Shown here: in pieces, positions 8,432 through 16,137 of the stretch
Position numbering within the stretch: the stretch's first letter is position 1
Layout of the letters: each line of letters starts with the position of its first letter
Origin: Parabacteroides sp. ZJ-118
GTDB taxonomy: Bacteria > Bacteroidota > Bacteroidia > Bacteroidales > Tannerellaceae
Assembly: GCF_011038785.1 (NCBI RefSeq)
Contig: NZ_JAAKDT010000025.1
Location: 1-46,215, forward strand
Direction: 5' to 3'
Length of the DNA: 46,215 bases
Program-made: the position numbers and the translations under genes
Notes under the pieces: model-generated
Seen by the model: the letters and a program-made list of their open reading frames with translations, nothing else
Databases searched by the model: none
Told to the model about the DNA's origin: nothing

Positions 8432-9067
8432 CTATTTATTGTTGGGGTTAAACCCTGTTCGTTGCCGATATACATCCAGCGCTTCCACTCCGGCGACCTC
8501 AACAGATTCACGTTTAATAACCACTCGAATAGTTGTAAACAGTATATCTAAATCAGTCTTAAAGGAAACGTTATTTACATACCAGACATCCATTGCCAAT
8601 TTATCATCCCAAGTCACATTATTTCGTCCATGACACTGCGCCCATCCGGTTATTCCAGGCCTTACATCGTGCCGATGTAGTTCTTCTTCTGTGTAAAATA
8701 GCATATATCGGGGGAGCAACGGTCGCGGACCAATCAAAGACATATCACCTTTGAAAACGTTCCACAATTGTGGCAACTCATCTATGGATGTTGAGCGGAC
8801 GAATCGGCCAACATTAGTAAGTCGCTGCGCATCCGGGAGCAGATTCCCATTCGCATCGCGTTCGTCAGTCATCGTCTTGAACTTGACCATGCGGAAAATT
8901 TTGCCACCCTTGCCCGGCCGCTCTTGGAAGAAGAACGCCCCAGCACCGCGGTTGGCGAAGTGCAACCATAGAGCGACAACAGCAAGAGGTGCCGCCAGCA
9001 CTAACAGCACACATCCCGACAGCGCTACATCAATTCCCCTCTTAAAGAAACGTTTATATAATTTCAT
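8432..9067 (-). CDS. PglC-type monotopic phosphoglycosyl transferase (initiating sugar transferase 1)
   Basis: 211-residue membrane enzyme that transfers a sugar-1-phosphate from an NDP-sugar to undecaprenyl phosphate, starting a repeat unit. It has an N-terminal re-entrant hydrophobic helix (about 13-36), the conserved FQERPGKGGKIF and FKTMTDERD, the catalytic Asp-Glu in STSIDELPQLWNV (D96-E97), SLIGPRPLL, and RPGITGWAQ. Length fits the small PglC class without extra domains. A second member lies at 16138-16746; the shared central block is nearly identical. Directly upstream are fragments of an MBL-fold gene and of an aminotransferase, so this gene seems to have survived a local rearrangement. 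Confidence 0.93.
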   Translation of the reverse strand: MKLYKRFFKRGIDVALSGCVLLVLAAPLAVVALWLHFANRGAGAFFFQERPGKGGKIFRMVKFKTMTDERDANGNLLPDAQRLTNVGRFVRSTSIDELPQLWNVFKGDMSLIGPRPLLPRYMLFYTEEELHRHDVRPGITGWAQCHGRNNVTWDDKLAMDVWYVNNVSFKTDLDILFTTIRVVIKRESVEVAGVEALDVYRQRTGFNPNNK

Positions 9068-9100
9068 CGTTGAGTCTTAGTCCAATATGAAATTAATGGC

Positions 9101-9303
9101 CTATTGGGATGTGTTGTGACCGGGAAAGATAGTACGACCAATGGCCAATTGTCTTATCAACTCTTCCGACTCCTTAGCCTGCTTGCGGTTGCCGCTGGAA
9201 AGATTGGCAACTGTTTTATACCCGGAATAAGCGAATCGCCACTGAAAACCATGTCATTGATTACCCAAGTAATACAACTGGGATTATGACCCGGCGTAAA
9301 CAC
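9101..9303 (-). pseudogene. MBL-fold metallohydrolase, C-terminal fragment
   Basis: The minus strand from about 9303 to the TAG at 9101-9103 reads VFTPGHNPSCITWV, then VFSGDSLIPG, and ends IFPGHNTSQ. TPGH, SGDSL and FPGH are the metal-ligand and core signatures of the C-terminal half of metallo-beta-lactamase-fold hydrolases. The N-terminal half is missing and is replaced by the 5' part of an aminotransferase gene in another frame. The two join at a shared GTGTT (9299-9303). An intact version probably belonged to the acyl cassette (KAS III, SDR, ACP) now found at 12-15 kb. Confidence 0.75.
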
Positions 9304-9532
9304 CGCACGCTATCAACGCCAGATGCACCGCCGCCGTACCGGCAGACAAAGCCACAACCTTTTTATTCACGGTTCCCTCTTCACTAACAAACTCTTCGAG
9401 CTCCTTTTCGAACCCGTTGACATTGGGGCCAAGGGGCACCACCCAGTTGGTATCGAATGCCTCCCGGATATACTTCTGTTCCATGCCTGTCTCACTCATG
9501 TGAGCCAAACACAAGTAAATACGTTTGTTCAT
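9299..9532 (-). pseudogene. aminotransferase 5' fragment (~78 codons)
   Basis: From ATG at 9532 the product MNKRIYLCLAHMSE... through VVALSAGTAAVHLALIACGV matches the first part of the aminotransferase at 1-823. It then runs into an MBL-hydrolase gene fragment in a different frame and stops at 9284-9286. The PLP lysine and the whole C-terminal two thirds are lost, so it cannot be active. It lacks the palindromic insertion present in the intact gene and so shows the pre-insertion state of that region. It is the longest of the four dispersed remnants. Confidence 0.88.
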
Positions 9533-9551
9533 TGTTATGATAGATTATTAG

Positions 9552-9659
9552 AGTTTCATGTATGATTAAAACTTTTCAACTTTTTCGGGAAAGTTTTAAG
9601 TATGATTAAAACTTTTCGTACATTTACCGAAAGTTTCATGTATACTTAAAAAAACTTTC
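9552..9659. promoter_or_regulatory. three spaced palindromes upstream of DUF4143 ATPase
   Basis: Three related 26-31 bp elements at about 9552-9577, 9590-9617 and 9629-9659 recur every ~38 bp. The central one is a perfect palindrome, AAAGTTTTAA-GTATGA-TTAAAACTTT (9590-9615). The outer two share the same arms and the GTATGATTAAAACTTTTC or GTATACTTAAA cores. They fill the gap between the aminotransferase fragment and the ATPase start at 9665, so they may be operators for a DNA-binding regulator, possibly the ATPase itself (inference). Confidence 0.6.
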
Positions 9660-9664
9660 AGCAA

Positions 9665-10873
9665 ATGAATTTACCTCAAACACTCATCAATCGGAAAGGC
9701 TATTCAGAGAAAATAAAGCCTTTCATGAAAAAGAACATAGCCAAAGTGCTAACCGGCCAAAGACGTGTCGGCAAAAGTTTTCTGCTTTTCCAGCTGATGA
9801 AACAGGTTCTTGAAGAAGAGCCGAATGCCAATATCATATATATCAACTTTGAAGATTTTGCCTTTAGTCAGATTCAGACAGCGGAAGATATGCACGCCTA
9901 TATCACGTCACGGCTTCAAGAAAACCAATTCAACTACATTTTCATTGACGAGATACAAGAAATACAAGATTTCGAAAAAGTGATTCGCTCTTTGCTGCTA
10001 TCACCTTGGAATGACATCTACCTGACAGGCAGTAATGCCAAAATGCTTTCCGGTGAACTGGCCACTTATCTGAGCGGACGATATATAGAATTCAAAATCT
10101 ACAGCCTCTCCTATCCGGAGTTTCTGGAATTTCATCAGTTAGCCAATACCGAGCAAAGTCTTGATTTATACAGTCATTACGGAGGTTTGCCCTATTTGAT
10201 CAATCTGCCTCTGACAGACGAGGTTGTCAATGAATACCTGAAAAGCGTATATTCCACCATTGTATTCCGTGATGTAGTCTCTCGTTATAATTTGCGGAAC
10301 AGTGACTTCTTGGAACGTCTCATTCGTTTCCTGTCTGAAAACATCGGGAGTCTATTTTCCGCCAAAAACATCAGCGATTATTTAAAGTCCCAACACACTA
10401 CGATCTCTGTCAACCAGATACAAAACTACACTCAATATCTGAGTAATGCTTTCCTCATTCACCGGGTAGAAAGATACGACCTGGTAGGGAAACGGATCTT
10501 CGAGATTGGAGAAAAATATTATTTCGAGAATATGGGAATACGCAACATTGTCATCGGTTACCGTCTCACGGATAAAGCCAAGATATTGGAAAATCTCGTC
10601 TACAACCATCTCCTCTACCGCGACTACACTGTCCGGATCGGTTATTTAGGCAACAACGAAATCGACTTCATCGGGGAAAAGGATCATGAGAAAATCTATA
10701 TCCAAGTGGCCCTGCGTATCGACAACGAGACGACCGCCCAACGTGAATTCGGTAATTTATTAAGGATACAAGACAACTACCCCAAACTCGTCGTCACCTC
10801 AGATCCCTATACCGGTAACAGCTACCAAGGTATCCGCCACTATCCGATACGGGAATTTCTATCGGAGTTCTGA
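9665..10873 (+). CDS. DUF4143 AAA family ATPase (AAA_14 + DUF4143)
   Basis: 402-residue P-loop ATPase of the AAA_14/DUF4143 type. It has Walker A GQRRVGKS (31-38) and Walker B YIFIDEIQE (D95-E96), then LTGSNAKMLSGELATYLSGRY, a sensor-like motif typical of the family. A winged-helix-like middle follows, then the C-terminal DUF4143 part with YFENMGIRN and a nuclease-fold-like strand EIDFIGEKD. The cellular role of the family is not established. It is on the plus strand against the surrounding operon and lies between two aminotransferase 5' remnants (9299-9532 and 10874-10912). It has its own upstream palindromes. It looks like an autonomous inserted module, not a biosynthetic gene. Confidence 0.9.
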   Translation: MNLPQTLINRKGYSEKIKPFMKKNIAKVLTGQRRVGKSFLLFQLMKQVLEEEPNANIIYINFEDFAFSQIQTAEDMHAYITSRLQENQFNYIFIDEIQEIQDFEKVIRSLLLSPWNDIYLTGSNAKMLSGELATYLSGRYIEFKIYSLSYPEFLEFHQLANTEQSLDLYSHYGGLPYLINLPLTDEVVNEYLKSVYSTIVFRDVVSRYNLRNSDFLERLIRFLSENIGSLFSAKNISDYLKSQHTTISVNQIQNYTQYLSNAFLIHRVERYDLVGKRIFEIGEKYYFENMGIRNIVIGYRLTDKAKILENLVYNHLLYRDYTVRIGYLGNNEIDFIGEKDHEKIYIQVALRIDNETTAQREFGNLLRIQDNYPKLVVTSDPYTGNSYQGIRHYPIREFLSEF

Positions 10874-10912
10874 GTGCGCCGGGCAAAGCAAGATTCTCTC
10901 TTTTCTCGTCAT
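10874..10912 (-). pseudogene. aminotransferase 5'-end remnant
   Basis: Immediately after the ATPase stop codon, the minus strand from ATG at 10912 reads MTRKERILLCPAH, matching the intact aminotransferase start MRDRILLCLAH. Homology ends at the point where the ATPase's 3' end begins, so the module boundary falls inside codon ~13 of the aminotransferase. Confidence 0.7.
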
Positions 10913-10937
10913 ATTTTTATTGGTTTTCTTGTGCGTG

Positions 10938-10989
10938 TCAAATTTAAGATGCAACTTTGCACAACATTAAGACGACAACTTAAATTTGA
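10938..10989. promoter_or_regulatory. 11-bp inverted repeat around ATPase promoter region
   Basis: TCAAATTTAAG at 10938-10948 pairs perfectly with CTTAAATTTGA at 10979-10989, 30 bp apart. Between them lies a small palindrome TGCAACTTTGCA (10950-10961). The ATPase start codon is at 10993, only 3 bp after the right arm. The placement suggests an operator or looping site controlling this gene; no protein is known to bind it. Confidence 0.55.
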
Positions 10990-10992
10990 GTA

Positions 10993-12135
10993 ATGAATGA
11001 TTTTGTTTCCCGGCATATAATGCCCCAAATAGAAGAGTGTGTTAACTATTATCCCACTATAACCATTACCGGACCCCGACAATCCGGTAAAAGCACTATG
11101 TGCCGCCGTTTGTTCCCGGATTATGAGTATGTATCATTAGAAAGGATTGCTACAAGACAGGCAGCCGCAAACGATATAGAATCTTTTCTCAACTCACTCG
11201 GAAACAAAGCAATTATTGATGAAGTACAACACGTCCCGGAACTTTTATCTGACATTCAGTGCCGTGTGGACGAAGACCGCAGCCTGAGATACATACTGAC
11301 CGGAAGCTCCAACTTTTCGTTGCTTAAAACAGTCACACAATCACTTGCCGGAAGAACAGCGGTTTTTACATTGCCCCCTTTCATTAACCGTGAGGTGAAA
11401 GAATACTGCCGTGCTTCCGACACCAATACGCTTCTTTTCAACGGCAGTTATCCGGGGGTAATAGCAAAAGAGATGCCGGCTTACGACTTCTACCTTAATT
11501 ACTATGATTCATACGTTGAGCGAGATCTTCGCAACCTGCTGAAAATAGGCAATCTGCTGACCTTTGATAAATTTGTTAGAATGTTGGCCTTAAGAGCCGG
11601 GACAGAATTTAATGCCTCTGCAATAGCAAGAGAGATTGGTGTAGCTTCGGTCACTATCAACGAATGGCTGAGCCTATTGGCTACCTCTTATTTGATCTTT
11701 CTTCTTCAACCGTATTATAGTAATGTGGGAAAACGCCTGACCAAAACTCCTAAAGTATATTTCTACGACACCGGGCTGCTATGCAGTTTGCTTGGAATAC
11801 GTAATCCCACGGAATTATCTTCACACCCTCTGAGGGGACAAATTTTTGAAAATCACGTGGCTGCCGAAATCAGGAAACAGACCGACATCGAACGGAACAG
11901 AACCGCCTTATTCTTTTACAGGGAAAACCGGGGAGTTGAAGTTGACTTGATAAAAGAGCGAATGATTGGAGTCAACTATGAACTGTATGAGATTAAATCC
12001 TCAATGACATACCGAGCCGACTTCTCCGCAAATATGAAGCGAGCATCTGAAGTCATACCCAATGTCAAGTCTACCACAGTGATTTACGATGGCGAGACCA
12101 TTGGCCGAATTGCCGTGAACTTCAGAGATATCTAA
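10993..12135 (+). CDS. DUF4143 AAA family ATPase
   Basis: 380-residue ATPase of the AAA_14/DUF4143 family, only distantly similar to the one at 9665. It has Walker A TGPRQSGKS (26-34), Walker B KAIIDEVQH (D76-E77), LTGSSNFSLL, and the C-terminal DUF4143 region with YFYDTGLLCSLLG, GQIFENHVAAEI, FYRENRGVEVDLI and YEIKSS. The last three resemble a PD-(D/E)XK-like arrangement of E, D and E-x-K. It is on the plus strand, opposed to the capsule genes, and bracketed by aminotransferase remnants at 10874-10912 and 12145-12192. Its function is unknown; autonomous or defence-like module is an inference. Confidence 0.9.
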   Translation: MNDFVSRHIMPQIEECVNYYPTITITGPRQSGKSTMCRRLFPDYEYVSLERIATRQAAANDIESFLNSLGNKAIIDEVQHVPELLSDIQCRVDEDRSLRYILTGSSNFSLLKTVTQSLAGRTAVFTLPPFINREVKEYCRASDTNTLLFNGSYPGVIAKEMPAYDFYLNYYDSYVERDLRNLLKIGNLLTFDKFVRMLALRAGTEFNASAIAREIGVASVTINEWLSLLATSYLIFLLQPYYSNVGKRLTKTPKVYFYDTGLLCSLLGIRNPTELSSHPLRGQIFENHVAAEIRKQTDIERNRTALFFYRENRGVEVDLIKERMIGVNYELYEIKSSMTYRADFSANMKRASEVIPNVKSTTVIYDGETIGRIAVNFRDI

Positions 12136-12144
12136 GTCAGATAT

Positions 12145-12192
12145 TTTCTTGCCCGACTTATGCGCCAAGCAAAGCAATATTCTGTCTCGCAC
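12145..12192 (-). pseudogene. aminotransferase 5'-end remnant
   Basis: The minus strand from 12192 reads (V/M)RDRILLCLAHKSGKK, almost the same as the intact aminotransferase start at 823 but beginning with GTG. It then continues into the antisense of the ATPase gene. It sits 15 bp downstream of the KAS III gene at 12208, the position an aminotransferase would be expected to hold in this operon before the ATPase modules arrived. Confidence 0.78.
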
Positions 12193-12207
12193 ATCTATCG
12201 TATGAAT

Positions 12208-13209
12208 TTAGTATAATCTCAATATACATCCACCCCAAGAGTATCCCACGCCGAAGCCACAGACAAGCACCGGACCATGCAGTAATCCTTGCTTTTTGGC
12301 ATCATAAAGGGCAATGGGAATGCTGTTACTGACGGTGTTGCCGATGTTCTCCATATTGATGAAGAACTTCTCCTGCGGGATTTTGATTTTCTTTCGCAGG
12401 AAGTTGAGCATATAGCTGTTGGCCTGATGGAATATGACAAGTCCGAGGTCTTCGAGAGTCAGATTATTTTTGGCAAGAGTTTGCCCAACGACCACCGGCA
12501 CGTTCTTCTGTGTAAACATGAAGATTTCAGAGCCGTTCATAAAGAGATAATCGGAAGAATGCGGATTCCCGTTCTCATCAAACGAGAGGTCTACGACCTT
12601 TTCAGGACAACGTGCACCGCCGGATTTGATGATAAGGTTTTCGGCGCCACGTCCGTCTGTGCCGAGCGCAAACTCTCCAATCTCGGCAAAACCTTCCGTT
12701 GAAACGACAGTTGCGGTCGCCGCGTCTCCGAATATGGTGCGGTTGCCTTTGTCTCGTGGATGAAGATGCTTGTTGTAGGTTTCGCCGGTCAGCAAAAGGA
12801 CATTCTTGGCGATACCTCCGGCAATCAAACCCTTTGCGACTGACAGGCCATAAACGTAACCCGAACAGCCGAGATTAAAGTCAAACGCTCCGATGTCAGT
12901 ACGTAATCCAAGACGCTGCTGAATCAGACAAGCAGACGTTGGCAGAAGATAGTCCGGACTTTGCGTGCAGAACAGGACAAAATCAATCGACTCCTTCGTT
13001 AGCCCCGGATTTTCAGCAAACAACTTTTCAGCTGCTTTTACAGCAAGGTCAGTCGCGGTTTCTTCTTCTCCTGCGACATGGCGTTGTCTTACGCCTACTT
13101 TGTCAGCAATCTTTTCTACTGTCCATTCGGGAAACTTAGCTACCAATTCTTCGTTGGTGACAACCTTTTCCGGCAGACTATAACTTATACTCTTTATGTA
13201 TGCCTTCAT
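12208..13209 (-). CDS. 3-oxoacyl-ACP synthase III (KAS III / FabH-like)
   Basis: 333-residue thiolase-fold condensing enzyme. It joins an acyl-CoA starter to malonyl-ACP or transfers an acyl group. The catalytic triad is visible: C115 in FNLGCSGYVYG, H261 in VIFHQAN and N291 in NIGNTVSNSIP. Length is standard for FabH. It is followed upstream by an SDR, a second KAS III and an ACP, all on the same strand. With a PglD/NeuD-like acyltransferase at 15286, these probably make and deliver a short hydroxyacyl group to an amino sugar rather than to lipid (inference). Downstream is an aminotransferase remnant. Confidence 0.93.
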   Translation of the reverse strand: MKAYIKSISYSLPEKVVTNEELVAKFPEWTVEKIADKVGVRQRHVAGEEETATDLAVKAAEKLFAENPGLTKESIDFVLFCTQSPDYLLPTSACLIQQRLGLRTDIGAFDFNLGCSGYVYGLSVAKGLIAGGIAKNVLLLTGETYNKHLHPRDKGNRTIFGDAATATVVSTEGFAEIGEFALGTDGRGAENLIIKSGGARCPEKVVDLSFDENGNPHSSDYLFMNGSEIFMFTQKNVPVVVGQTLAKNNLTLEDLGLVIFHQANSYMLNFLRKKIKIPQEKFFINMENIGNTVSNSIPIALYDAKKQGLLHGPVLVCGFGVGYSWGGCILRLY

Positions 13210-13218
13210 TTTAAGTTG

Positions 13219-13974
13219 TCAAAGAGAACTCGCCCCCCCTGTTATGTCTATACAACTACCCGTCATCCAACAGCTCGCATCCGACAAGAGATATACCGTA
13301 AGGTTTGCAACATCGCTTGGCTGTCCATATCGTTTCAACGGATATGACTTTTCTAATTCATGATAATCAACTCCGTTTACTTCAGCATCACGTTGCACAA
13401 GATCCGTCCAAACCATGGCCGGACATATGCAATTTACTCGGATGAGCTGATTGGACAATTCAAGACCTAACACTTTGGCATATGCTATTATTGCTCCTTT
13501 TGATGCCGCATACAGACCATTGCCTACCGTAGGGGCAAAAGGAGCACGGGAGGCTATGAATACAATGGAAGCCCCGGGATGCACTTTTTTCTTTTTCAAC
13601 AAAGTGCGTTGTAGCAGAACGGGAGCCTTAAAGTTAGTTGCCATTGCAAATTCCACATCCTTTTCTTGTACCATTTTGAGTGGCAATCTGCGTCCTACTC
13701 CGGCACAATGCACTATCCCGTCAAGGGCAGGCGTTTCAGTAGATATTTTGTCAATGTCTTCTGTGGCTGTTACATCGGCAGATATTATTTTATGACTGCC
13801 TTCTGACATCTGCGATAGGGTTTGCTCAAGACGCTCTTGATTTCTCGCAGTAATAACTACTGTCGCGCCCATTTTTGAGGCAACAATAGCAATAGAGCGA
13901 CCGATGCCGGAAGAGGCACCGGTCACAAGTATTGTTTTCCCTTCAAGAGAGAAGGGGTTGAATGTTTCGCTCAT
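13219..13974 (-). CDS. SDR oxidoreductase (FabG-like 3-ketoacyl reductase)
   Basis: 251-residue classical short-chain dehydrogenase/reductase. It has the TGASSGIG cofactor loop (18-25), the CAGVG motif near 90-94, and the catalytic S142, Y155 and K159 (YAASK). It ends TGSCIDITGGASSL as in many FabG relatives. Next to two KAS III enzymes and an ACP it most likely reduces a 3-oxoacyl-ACP to the 3-hydroxyacyl form. The ATG (13974) overlaps the TGA of the upstream KAS III by ATGA. The last codons contain a G7 run, which is in frame here. Confidence 0.9.
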   Translation of the reverse strand: MSETFNPFSLEGKTILVTGASSGIGRSIAIVASKMGATVVITARNQERLEQTLSQMSEGSHKIISADVTATEDIDKISTETPALDGIVHCAGVGRRLPLKMVQEKDVEFAMATNFKAPVLLQRTLLKKKKVHPGASIVFIASRAPFAPTVGNGLYAASKGAIIAYAKVLGLELSNQLIRVNCICPAMVWTDLVQRDAEVNGVDYHELEKSYPLKRYGQPSDVANLTVYLLSDASCWMTGSCIDITGGASSL

Positions 13975-15020
13975 ATTTCTATAAGTTCGGGTACGACAAT
14001 TTTATCAGTCTCAAAGTAGACGCTGCCCCACGAAAGGCCTACACCGAATCCGCAGGCAACATGTTTGAGTTTTTCAGTTTGAAGTTTTTCTCGTTCCCTT
14101 GTCACAAGTGCCAAAGGAATTGATGCGGAAGATGTGTTGGCGAACTCATCCATGCAGTAAGGGACTTTCTCCTCCGGCAGTCTCAGTTTCTTGCGAATCA
14201 TCTCGTTCATCATCAGATTGGCCTGGTGGAACGAGAAGATGTCAATGGAATCTTTATCTATGCAAAAATGCTCGCAAAGTCGCTTTACCGATTTCGGAGC
14301 TTTGGTGATGCCGAATGAGAAAACATCCATGCCGTCAAGCTCAAGATCAATGCCTCTACGGAAAATGTCATCTCCACAATCTTTCATTTTCAGCGAGCTT
14401 TCCGTTACCGGTGTACGATAGCCACCTTCTCTTACAATGATTGTTTCGTAGCCACTACCATCGGTATTGAAGACGAACTGCATACCGTTGCTTTCTACAG
14501 AATATTCCAATGCAGTAGCGGCTCCGGCATCACCGAACAGAGGCCAAGTGCTTTTATCCTCCGGAGAGCAACCTTTTGTAGGTGTGTCACCTACAAGGAG
14601 TAACCCTTTCTTAATTGTCCCATTTTGAAGCAATGCTGCAAGGGCACTGATTCCATAGACCCATCCTGAACAACCGAGCGAAATGTCAATGGCATGACAT
14701 TCCTTGGACAAACCAAGACGATGTTGTAAAATGCAAGATGTCGCAGGAATTTTATAGTCCGGTGTTTGGGTAACAAACACCAATGTTTCTATCTCATTCT
14801 TGTTCCATCCAAGGTCGGCAATCAACTTTTCGGCCGCACAGCAGCATAAATCAGCTGTTGTCACATCGTCGGAAGAACGTCGGCGAGCTTTTATGCCTGT
14901 CGACTCCATGAAGTTATCCACCCCGCCCCATTTGTATATATCCGATATGCGATCAGATGCAGAAGGGACGCAAGCAGAAATTCCTTTGATAGCAATGTTC
15001 TTTATATCAAGGTATGCCAT
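13971..15020 (-). CDS. 3-oxoacyl-ACP synthase III, second paralogue
   Basis: 349-residue KAS III-type enzyme with the complete catalytic set: C117 in ISLGCSGWVYG, H265 in FSFHQANLM and N295 in FANTSSASIP. It is clearly divergent from the paralogue at 12208, so the two probably have different acyl substrates or one acts as an acyltransferase. It lies 5 bp from the ACP gene upstream and overlaps the SDR downstream (ATGA). It probably works on the dedicated ACP of the cassette. Confidence 0.92.
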   Translation of the reverse strand: MAYLDIKNIAIKGISACVPSASDRISDIYKWGGVDNFMESTGIKARRRSSDDVTTADLCCCAAEKLIADLGWNKNEIETLVFVTQTPDYKIPATSCILQHRLGLSKECHAIDISLGCSGWVYGISALAALLQNGTIKKGLLLVGDTPTKGCSPEDKSTWPLFGDAGAATALEYSVESNGMQFVFNTDGSGYETIIVREGGYRTPVTESSLKMKDCGDDIFRRGIDLELDGMDVFSFGITKAPKSVKRLCEHFCIDKDSIDIFSFHQANLMMNEMIRKKLRLPEEKVPYCMDEFANTSSASIPLALVTREREKLQTEKLKHVACGFGVGLSWGSVYFETDKIVVPELIEI

Positions 15021-15025
15021 AAAGT

Positions 15026-15253
15026 TTATTTCGATGTGATGAGATTGAAGAGGTCCTCGATGGTTTTTGCTTGGCGCATTTCAGTGCCGCTGAGTTCCAC
15101 GTCGAATTCTTCATCGGCGAGGGCGATTACGCCAAGGGCTGTGAGCGACGACCATTCATCAAGTTCGCGGAACTTGGTTGTGGGAGTGAGCATTGAAGCG
15201 TCTGTATCGTCGAAGATTTCGGCGAACTTTTCAATAAATTCTTTAATTTCCAT
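15026..15253 (-). CDS. acyl carrier protein
   Basis: 75-residue acidic four-helix carrier protein. The phosphopantetheine-accepting serine lies in ELDEWSSLTALGVI (about S36), where W-S-S-L replaces the common D-S-L. Helix II continues ALADEEFDVEL. It is a dedicated ACP for the neighbouring KAS III pair and SDR, not the housekeeping AcpP, which differs in sequence and genomic setting. It should need a PPTase elsewhere in the genome. Confidence 0.92.
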   Translation of the reverse strand: MEIKEFIEKFAEIFDDTDASMLTPTTKFRELDEWSSLTALGVIALADEEFDVELSGTEMRQAKTIEDLFNLITSK

Positions 15254-15285
15254 TACTTGCTTTTTTAAGTTAATAACTATATGAA

Positions 15286-15942
15286 CTAAAATTCCAATTT
15301 ATTTGCGGGGTTTCCAACGTAAGTTCCTGGCTGCTTGATGTTTCGCATTACCACGGACGACGCTCCGATGACGCAATCATCAGCAATAGTTTTGTATTGC
15401 AATATCACGGAGTTTACACCGATAAAGTTACGGTTGCCGATCATGACTCCTCCGGAGATGTTGCACGAGGGCATTATGGAGTTGTAATTACCGATTATTG
15501 CGTCGTGACCAATGATTACATTTCCGTTGAAGGTGTTGAAATTTCCGATTTCAACATTGCATGATATTGAGCATCTTCCACCAATTATGTTGCCTTTGCC
15601 AATCTTTACATTGTCTTTGTCTACGAATATTGTTCCGGGACCGATTATGTTGGGAAAGTCAATGTTGGCGTTGGCTACCTTTGAATAAAGAGACTCAACT
15701 GTTTTTGGCGAACCGATAGCGAATACAATCGCCAATGGTTTATTCCAAGAGTTGAGGGTATCGATATTTCCGAGTACTTTCCCGTATTCGTTTTCAGTTC
15801 CGAATGTAATACCGTCATCGAAGAATCCGATGAAATTCCACCGGGGCGACATTCCCGTGTCCATCATGCGCAGGAGGCAAGCCGTCTCTCGACCAAATCC
15901 TCCTGCTCCGTATATTGCTATGTCTTTAACTTCAGCTTTCAT
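15286..15942 (-). CDS. NeuD/PglD-family sugar O/N-acyltransferase
   Basis: 218-residue acyltransferase. It has an N-terminal Rossmann-like UDP-sugar-binding part (IYGAGGFGRET, 10-20) and a C-terminal left-handed beta helix of hexapeptide repeats from about 98 onward. The likely catalytic base is H146 in VIIGHDAIIG, as in PglD. In the PglD family the acyl donor is acetyl-CoA. Here the adjacent ACP and condensing enzymes suggest a longer acyl-ACP donor, perhaps a hydroxyacyl group put on a 4-amino sugar (inference). It is the likely partner of the aminotransferase and PglC-type genes. Confidence 0.88.
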   Translation of the reverse strand: MKAEVKDIAIYGAGGFGRETACLLRMMDTGMSPRWNFIGFFDDGITFGTENEYGKVLGNIDTLNSWNKPLAIVFAIGSPKTVESLYSKVANANIDFPNIIGPGTIFVDKDNVKIGKGNIIGGRCSISCNVEIGNFNTFNGNVIIGHDAIIGNYNSIMPSCNISGGVMIGNRNFIGVNSVILQYKTIADDCVIGASSVVMRNIKQPGTYVGNPANKLEF

Positions 15943-16031
15943 AATTCTTCCCTTTCATAAAGATGTCTGTAGATGTACAAAAGGACAGATTAATTACTCC
16001 CATTTGCTTGTAAATATGATGGTTATACTTT

Positions 16032-16072
16032 ATCCTTGCAAATTGAAAGTCAGATTTTCAATTTGCAAGGAT
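16032..16072. promoter_or_regulatory. perfect 17-bp inverted repeat (hairpin) between acyltransferase and PglC genes
   Basis: ATCCTTGCAAATTGAAA (16032-16048), a 7-base loop, then the exact reverse complement (16056-16072). It lies in the 195-bp gap between the stop of the PglC-type gene (16138) and the start of the acyltransferase (15942). There is no clear U-run after it in the direction of transcription, so it could be an attenuating hairpin, an RNA-processing site or a palindromic repeat, not a standard terminator. Nothing else is seen in the gap. Confidence 0.6.
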
Positions 16073-16137
16073 TTAATCTATCTGCCTAAATATAAGTTAT
16101 ATAGAACCTGTTTTTTGATTTGCACAATGGGGCGCTG

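Noticed and set aside
13233-13239. G7 run near the 3' end of the SDR gene as a further phase-variable tract
   Set aside because: The gene is in frame, the run is short, and it encodes the usual TGG near the end of FabG-like proteins.
16032-16072. Hairpin as a rho-independent terminator
   Set aside because: The stem is AT-rich and not followed by a U-run in the direction of transcription; kept only as an inverted repeat of unknown role.
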